18,238 nucleotides of DNA from an uncultured Steroidobacter sp. GTDB lineage: Bacteria; Pseudomonadota; Gammaproteobacteria; Steroidobacterales; Steroidobacteraceae. The position numbers were made by a program, and so were the translations under genes. The stretch spans positions 1 to 18,238 of the forward strand of contig CAMLEO010000127.1 in assembly GCA_946478975.1 (NCBI GenBank), read 5' to 3'. Under the pieces are notes generated by a model. The model worked only from the letters and a program-made list of their open reading frames with translations. It was not told where the DNA came from and made no database searches. This document shows, one piece after another, positions 15,037-18,238 of this stretch. Every line of letters begins with the position of its first letter. Within the stretch, counting starts at the first letter, position 1.

Positions 15037-15798
15037 TTACTTGCGGGTGACCGCAGCCGCCGGGGCACCGGCCGGAGCAGCCGGACGAGCCGGAGCCGCC
15101 GGGGCGCCGAAGTCGACGCGCGCGCCGCTGACCAGGTACGAGTGCAGGTCGGCCGCGAAGTAACGCAGCTTCTCGATCAGCTCCTTGTTACGACGCAGGA
15201 GCCAGTTGTAGCCCCACACCGCGGGCACGGCGACGAACAGACCGATCGCGGTCATGATCAGCGCTTCGCCGATCGGACCTGCGGTCTTGTCGAGCGAGGC
15301 CTGGCCGGCGAGGGAGATCTGGATCAGCGCGTTGTAGATGCCCCACACCGTGCCGAACAGACCGACGAACGGCGCCGTCGAACCGGTGGTGGCGAGCACC
15401 GCGAGGCCGCCTTGCAGACGGTTGCTGATGCTGTCGACCGTACGGAACAGCGACGCAGTGATCCACTCGTGCAGCGGGATCTGGTCGGTCAGACGGCCTT
15501 CGTGATGCTGGGCGGCGCGCAGGCCGTCCTCGACCATCATGCGGAAGGCGTTGTCCTTACCGGAGAGCTTGGCGGCGCCGTCACGGATGTTGCCGGCAGT
15601 CCAGAAGCCCTTTTCCATTTCCTTGTACTGCTTGAACAAGCGGCGCTGGTCCCACAGCTTGGTCAGGATGATGTACCAGGAAGACAGCGACAGGATGACC
15701 ATGATGGTCAACGTGCCGTGCGCGACGACCCCACCCTGCTCCCACAGTGCTTGCAGGCCAAAGGGGTTTTCGACGTTATCGGTGTTAGGAGCTGCCAT
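15037..15798 (-). CDS. exbB: ExbB, TonB-motor proton channel subunit (MotA/TolQ/ExbB family)
   Basis: Forms the pentameric inner-membrane channel that uses the proton motive force to move TonB. The 253 residues contain three membrane segments at about 28-46, 131-157 and 176-201. A cytoplasmic loop carries the family region LFRTVDSISNRLQGGLAVLA. GSTAPFVGLFGTVWGIYNAL (139-158) and the Glu178/Thr183 pair in GEALIMTAIGLF are conserved in the family. The C-terminus is an Ala/Pro-rich tail (about 228-253) not present in E. coli ExbB. AGAGGA lies nine bases before the ATG. It is 90 bp downstream of tonB. Confidence 0.95.
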   Translation of the reverse strand: MAAPNTDNVENPFGLQALWEQGGVVAHGTLTIMVILSLSSWYIILTKLWDQRRLFKQYKEMEKGFWTAGNIRDGAAKLSGKDNAFRMMVEDGLRAAQHHEGRLTDQIPLHEWITASLFRTVDSISNRLQGGLAVLATTGSTAPFVGLFGTVWGIYNALIQISLAGQASLDKTAGPIGEALIMTAIGLFVAVPAVWGYNWLLRRNKELIEKLRYFAADLHSYLVSGARVDFGAPAAPARPAAPAGAPAAAVTRK

Positions 15799-15888
15799 GG
15801 AACGATGTCCTCTACGATTAAATCTATGACCTGAGTCAGTGGGTGGAGTTCTATAAGGGTTTTGCGGCCCTGGTTGCTACCGGGCGCC

Positions 15889-16533
15889 TCAATCCGTGAG
15901 TTTGAATGTGACGGCGAACTGCCCCCACATCTGAACCGGTTTGCCGTTCTCGGTGCCCGGAACCAGGCGCCAGGAACGCTTCACTTCGCGTACCGCCGCT
16001 TCATCCAAACGAGGGAAGCCGCTCGATTGTTTGACGCGTGCATCACCCACGCGGCCGTTCTCCAGCACCAGGACTTCGAGAATGACCGTGCCGGCTTCGC
16101 CAGCGCGGCGCGATGAAGGCGGATATTCAGGTTGCGTCAGCGGGCGACGCGAATCAGAGCGCGGCGCGGTGCGCGGCACCGGGGCCGGAGCCGGCTGAGC
16201 AATCGGCGGCGGCGTGGTCGGACGCTCGCTGGTCGTCTGCTGAATTGCGTTGGTCGGCGGCGCGTCCGGCGCGATGGCAATGTCGATTTCCGGCGGCGGC
16301 ACGAACGGCGGCGGGGTTTCGATCTTCGGCGGCGGCGGCGGCGGCGGCTCGTCCTGCTTCGGCGCCTCTTCGATCATCTTGGTTTCCATCGGACCAAGCA
16401 CCACATCGATGATCTGATGGGACAGGCCGGAATTCAGCAGCCAGAACATCCCAACGTGTAACGCGATGATGATCGCAAGGACGAGACCGCGGCGGGTAAA
16501 CAGCGAACTATCAGCGGCTGGTGCGTAGGGCAT
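15889..16533 (-). CDS. tonB: TonB energy transducer, linked to exbB-exbD-exbD
   Basis: Spans the periplasm and transmits ExbB/ExbD energy to outer-membrane receptors. The 214 residues comprise a short cytoplasmic N-terminus, one membrane helix (16-34) with the characteristic His26, and a proline-rich spacer with alternating Pro and acidic/basic parts (58-135, including seven consecutive Pro). The C-terminal TonB domain follows from about 137 (EYPPSSRRAGEAGTVILEVL ... SSGFPRLDEAAVREVKRSW). The start ATG at 16533 lacks a strong Shine-Dalgarno. It is the first gene of the exb unit and follows a 554-bp non-coding region. Confidence 0.95.
   Translation of the reverse strand: MPYAPAADSSLFTRRGLVLAIIIALHVGMFWLLNSGLSHQIIDVVLGPMETKMIEEAPKQDEPPPPPPPKIETPPPFVPPPEIDIAIAPDAPPTNAIQQTTSERPTTPPPIAQPAPAPVPRTAPRSDSRRPLTQPEYPPSSRRAGEAGTVILEVLVLENGRVGDARVKQSSGFPRLDEAAVREVKRSWRLVPGTENGKPVQMWGQFAVTFKLTD
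16328..16348 (-). repeat. (GGC)7 trinucleotide tract inside tonB
   Basis: Seven perfect GGC units on the + strand read as seven CCG-type Pro codons in the TonB spacer. Identical codons throughout make it a possible slippage site. A change of one unit would alter spacer length by one residue without breaking the frame. Confidence 0.8.
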
Positions 16534-16630
16534 GCTTTGCAGCTCAACAAAAAGTAAATACGGGGCTGCTCAACCCCGCATAGTTAGTGCGCAACCGTAG
16601 TGGTCTTGTGGGTATGCTCTGTCGCCTCTC

Positions 16631-16650
16631 GAGTCAACACTAGAGTCAAC
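16631..16650. promoter_or_regulatory. Tandem GAGTCAAC direct repeats
   Basis: GAGTCAAC occurs at 16631 and 16643, in phase at 12 bp, about one helical turn. This is the layout of sites for dimeric winged-helix response regulators. On the - strand each unit reads GTTGACTC and contains a -35-like TTGACT, so they may instead be part of a tonB promoter. They lie about 100 bp upstream of tonB. Confidence 0.35.
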
Positions 16651-16758
16651 TCCTAGGGGCTCGGTCGGCATACAACCCCCGTTTCCATCAGCCCCGCGCG
16701 CTACGTCAATCCCGTCATAAGTCCGTGAATTCCGTATTGACGCCGCTGTCACATAGAC

Positions 16759-16793
16759 CGCAGAAACGCCGCGCAAGGTATAAAGTTTCTGCG
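16759..16793. promoter_or_regulatory. 9-bp inverted repeat around a TATAAA
   Basis: CGCAGAAAC and GTTTCTGCG are perfect inverted copies separated by 17 bases that include TATAAA (16779-16784). The layout suits an operator overlapping a promoter, or a large stem-loop. No regulator family is recognised. Confidence 0.4.
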
Positions 16794-16858
16794 AGGAAGG
16801 CAAGCACTCCGAAACAGAATCTACCTACTTGTAAACAAACTTTGCTGATGAGAAACGC

Positions 16859-16927
16859 GAGGCCGACGCACAGCGACGCGGCCTCTCGCACCAATCATGT
16901 GCCCGCAACCACAGCTGTCGCTGCGGG
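16859..16927. other. Two adjacent stem-loops
   Basis: GAGGCCG/CGGCCTC (16859-16865 with 16879-16885) and CCCGCA/TGCGGG (16902-16907 with 16922-16927, loop containing ACAGCTGT) form two stems 16 bases apart. They may belong to a small RNA or to the leader of the downstream tonB-exb transcript. Confidence 0.35.
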
Positions 16928-17087
16928 ATCGTGCATACACTCCCGCAACGAAGGCAACGGTTACAGTCGTCGATTGTTCCACGTCGGGATGAACGCAACG
17001 CTCACGCGCCCGCTCCCCCGGATCGGGCCCTATGACAACGCGAACTCGAAATAGTTACCGCGCGAGCACCACAAAATCTGGTTTTTT

Positions 17088-17717
17088 TCAGGCCGCCCCG
17101 CGGCTGAGCGAAAATTCGATCGGGATCAGTACCAGCGCGCGGCGTGGTTCGCCGTCTTCTACATACGGGCGGAAGGCCGCGCGCAATACGGCTTCGCGTG
17201 CGGCATCGTCGAGTCGCGCATGACCGCTCGACGTTTCTATTTCTATGCTGCTGGCAGCCCCGCGCTCGTCGATCACCACCTTCAGCACAACCAGGCCCTG
17301 CTCGCGCAGGCGTCGTGACTGAGGTGGATAACGAGGCACTGGCTCGCGCACATATTCGACCGCCGAGACCAGCTTCGGCACGCTGCGGTCTTCGCGAGGA
17401 GCAGCACTCGGCGGCGGCGGCGCTACAGAAATAGTGATCGCGTGCGCGGCCGGTGGCGCGTCATTGGGAATCTCAATCAGCGGCAGTTCGGGCGCAGTCA
17501 CCATCGGTTGCGGCGTCACCACGCTCACTTGCGGCAGCTGACGTTCGCGCGGCGCTTCAGGTTGGGAAACGAAGCTGACCACGAGCGGCACTTCCGCCAC
17601 AGCCCGCTGGATCTGCGGTGCAAACGTGAGTGCGGCGTACAAGCCTGCGGCATGCACGACAAAGATAGTGGCGGCGACACACGCGCGCCGCGAATGATCG
17701 GCTGCAAACACGGACAT
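17088..17717 (-). CDS. tonB: Second TonB-family energy transducer, paired with a siderophore-type receptor
   Basis: Another TonB protein of about 209 residues. It has a membrane helix near 12-31 with His22, a Pro-rich spacer (about 50-110: SVVTPQPMVTAPELPLIEIP, APPPPSAAP) and a C-terminal TonB domain (VPRYPPQSRRLREQGLVVLK ... SSGHARLDDAAREAV) ending IPIEFSLSRGAA. The ATG at 17717 is chosen. A TTG at 17747 would add ten residues ahead of the helix. The Shine-Dalgarno is weak. It has no exbB or exbD of its own, so it must use those downstream or elsewhere. It is divergent from the receptor gene with a Fur box between them, implying iron control. Confidence 0.9.
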   Translation of the reverse strand: MSVFAADHSRRACVAATIFVVHAAGLYAALTFAPQIQRAVAEVPLVVSFVSQPEAPRERQLPQVSVVTPQPMVTAPELPLIEIPNDAPPAAHAITISVAPPPPSAAPREDRSVPKLVSAVEYVREPVPRYPPQSRRLREQGLVVLKVVIDERGAASSIEIETSSGHARLDDAAREAVLRAAFRPYVEDGEPRRALVLIPIEFSLSRGAA

Positions 17718-17794
17718 CGGACCGGATCGCACTTCTATAACGAACAAAAATTGAATCGAGCGATGCCAGAGATGATGCCCTGGGGATGTCCAGG

Positions 17795-17824
17795 TTGCAA
17801 ATGAGAACTCTTCTCACCTAAAGT
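17795..17824 (+). promoter_or_regulatory. Candidate receptor promoter with embedded Fur box
   Basis: TTGCAA (17795-17800) and TAAAGT (17819-17824) are each four of six to the sigma-70 consensus with an 18-bp spacer. The spacer is almost entirely the Fur box, so bound Fur would block polymerase. The transcript would have an untranslated leader of about 90 bases. Confidence 0.45.
17800..17818. promoter_or_regulatory. Fur box in the tonB2/receptor divergent region
   Basis: AATGAGAACTCTTCTCACC: perfect dyad TGAGAA-CTC-TTCTCA centred at 17809. It closely follows the gammaproteobacterial Fur site form AATGAGAAT...ATTCTCATT. It lies 83 bp from the tonB2 start and 103 bp from the receptor start, positioned to repress both under iron sufficiency. 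Confidence 0.8.
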
Positions 17825-17857
17825 TCGCGCACAAAAATTTGCAGCCAGCCACGACCG

Positions 17858-17872
17858 CGCTTCGTCGAAGCG
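17858..17872 (+). other. Small hairpin and direct repeats in the receptor leader
   Basis: CGCTTC-GTC-GAAGCG forms a 6-bp stem 48 bases before the receptor ATG. It is flanked by two copies of GCCAGCCA (17844-17851 and 17880-17887). It may shape the mRNA leader; no riboswitch family is recognised. Confidence 0.3.
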
Positions 17873-17920
17873 AGGTCCCGCCAGCCAGACATCCAACTTT
17901 AAATAGGGAGATCTCTAGCT

Positions 17921-18238
17921 ATGCGCGACCCGATCAACGTCCGCGGCACGACGCTCGCGGCGGCGATTTTTACTGTGCTTCAAACAGCGGCGCCGGCGCG
18001 GGCGGCCGATAACGAGCCGCAGCAGCTGCCGAAGATTTCAGTCGGCGCGAGCGAGGACTCGATGAAGACCGACGTTGCCTCCTCACCGAAATACTCGCAG
18101 CCGCTGCTCGATACTCCGCAGACGATCACTGTGATTCCCGCGACCGTCATTCGCGATCGCGCGGCAGCTACGTTGCGCGATGTGTTGCACAATTCTCCGG
18201 GCATCACCTTTCAAGCCGGCGAAGGCGGCGGCGGTCTG
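17921..18238 (+). CDS. TonB-dependent siderophore-type receptor, 3' part beyond window
   Basis: Outer-membrane beta-barrel importer, of which only the first 106 residues are visible. A signal peptide ends near ARA|ADNEP (28/29). A TonB-box-like KISVGAS follows at about 38-44. The start of the plug domain is clear: LLDTPQTITVIPATVIRDR, then ATLRDVLHNSPGITF and AGEGGGG. The DTPQTI...LRDVL.N.PGI pattern is that of siderophore receptors, closest in style to the Fiu/catecholate group, though the substrate cannot be fixed from the plug start. AGGGAG lies ten bases before the ATG. The Fur box upstream and the divergent tonB support a ferric-siderophore role. The frame is open to the right edge. Confidence 0.92.
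   Translation, partial: MRDPINVRGTTLAAAIFTVLQTAAPARAADNEPQQLPKISVGASEDSMKTDVASSPKYSQPLLDTPQTITVIPATVIRDRAAATLRDVLHNSPGITFQAGEGGGGL

Larger units (their letters stand above)
16534..17087. other. 554-bp region between the two tonB genes, no convincing protein gene
   Basis: Frames of 77 and 109 codons exist here, but they start at TTG or GTG, have unusual composition and show no family features. The region instead holds repeats: direct repeats at 16631-16650, a 9-bp inverted repeat at 16759-16793, hairpins at 16859-16885 and 16902-16927, and a repeated CCCGCAAC (16902, 16942). It is more AT-balanced than the flanking genes. It probably contains the promoter and regulatory sites of tonB-exb on the - strand, and perhaps a small RNA. 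Confidence 0.55.

Noticed and set aside
16535..16600. Possible attenuator: CGGGG-N8-CCCCG followed by TATTTACTTTTT before tonB
   Set aside because: The stem is only five GC pairs and the T-stretch is interrupted and displaced, so it is too weak to call a terminator.
16570..16803. 77-codon frame on the - strand upstream of tonB
   Set aside because: TTG start with poorly spaced ribosome site, no recognisable features, and it crosses the repeat-rich regulatory stretch.
16725..17054. 109-codon frame on the + strand in the same gap
   Set aside because: GTG start without ribosome site, and Arg/Thr/Asn-rich low-information composition.
17780..17795. CCTGG-N6-CCAGG inverted repeat next to the Fur box
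   Set aside because: Five-base arms are expected by chance in GC-rich DNA and match no known operator.

Overview
The window reads as a chromosomal segment of a GC-rich gammaproteobacterium. The block mrdA-rodA-mltB-rlpA-dacA-(dat)-ybeD next to lipA/lipB is the gammaproteobacterial cell-elongation/lipoate neighbourhood known from Pseudomonas and Escherichia, and the tonB-exbB-exbD-exbD-TPR cluster resembles TonB clusters of Xanthomonadales-like bacteria. A closer assignment (for example Steroidobacter/Nevskia relatives) is inference. There are no phage, transposon, CRISPR, rRNA or tRNA features.

Region 1 (1-7319, + strand): a tightly packed operon for lateral-wall peptidoglycan synthesis and remodelling. 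It holds PBP2 (mrdA, cut by the left edge), the SEDS glycosyltransferase RodA, lytic transglycosylase MltB, RlpA, a D,D-carboxypeptidase (dacA), a class IV PLP D-amino-acid aminotransferase and the small DUF493 protein YbeD. Several genes overlap by ATGA. dacA follows a 93-bp gap with its own -10-like hexamer and a possibly leaderless start.

Region 2 (7320-12512, - strand): lipA-lipB-qor form a unit (GTGA overlap, then a 29-bp gap). They are followed by a 390-bp leader-like region with a strong intrinsic terminator and two small ORFs, then a stand-alone, slightly short EF-G paralogue. Compared with E. coli, the lip genes are inverted and separated from ybeD by two genes. A perfect 11-bp hairpin lies where ybeD and the EF-G gene converge.

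Region 3 (12484-18238): an energy-transduction cluster on the - strand, tonB-exbB-exbD-exbD followed by a secreted TPR protein and a classic bidirectional terminator. Upstream lie a 554-bp non-coding stretch rich in inverted and direct repeats, and a second tonB. That second tonB is divergent from a TonB-dependent siderophore-type receptor cut by the right edge. A near-perfect Fur box sits between the two, pointing to iron control.

I did not find an obviously new multi-gene system. The items most worth a second look are the candidate attenuation leader before the EF-G paralogue, the shared TAGAAT-N6-ATG arrangement at dacA and lipA, the lipoprotein-type DacA, and the repeat-rich region between the two tonB genes.
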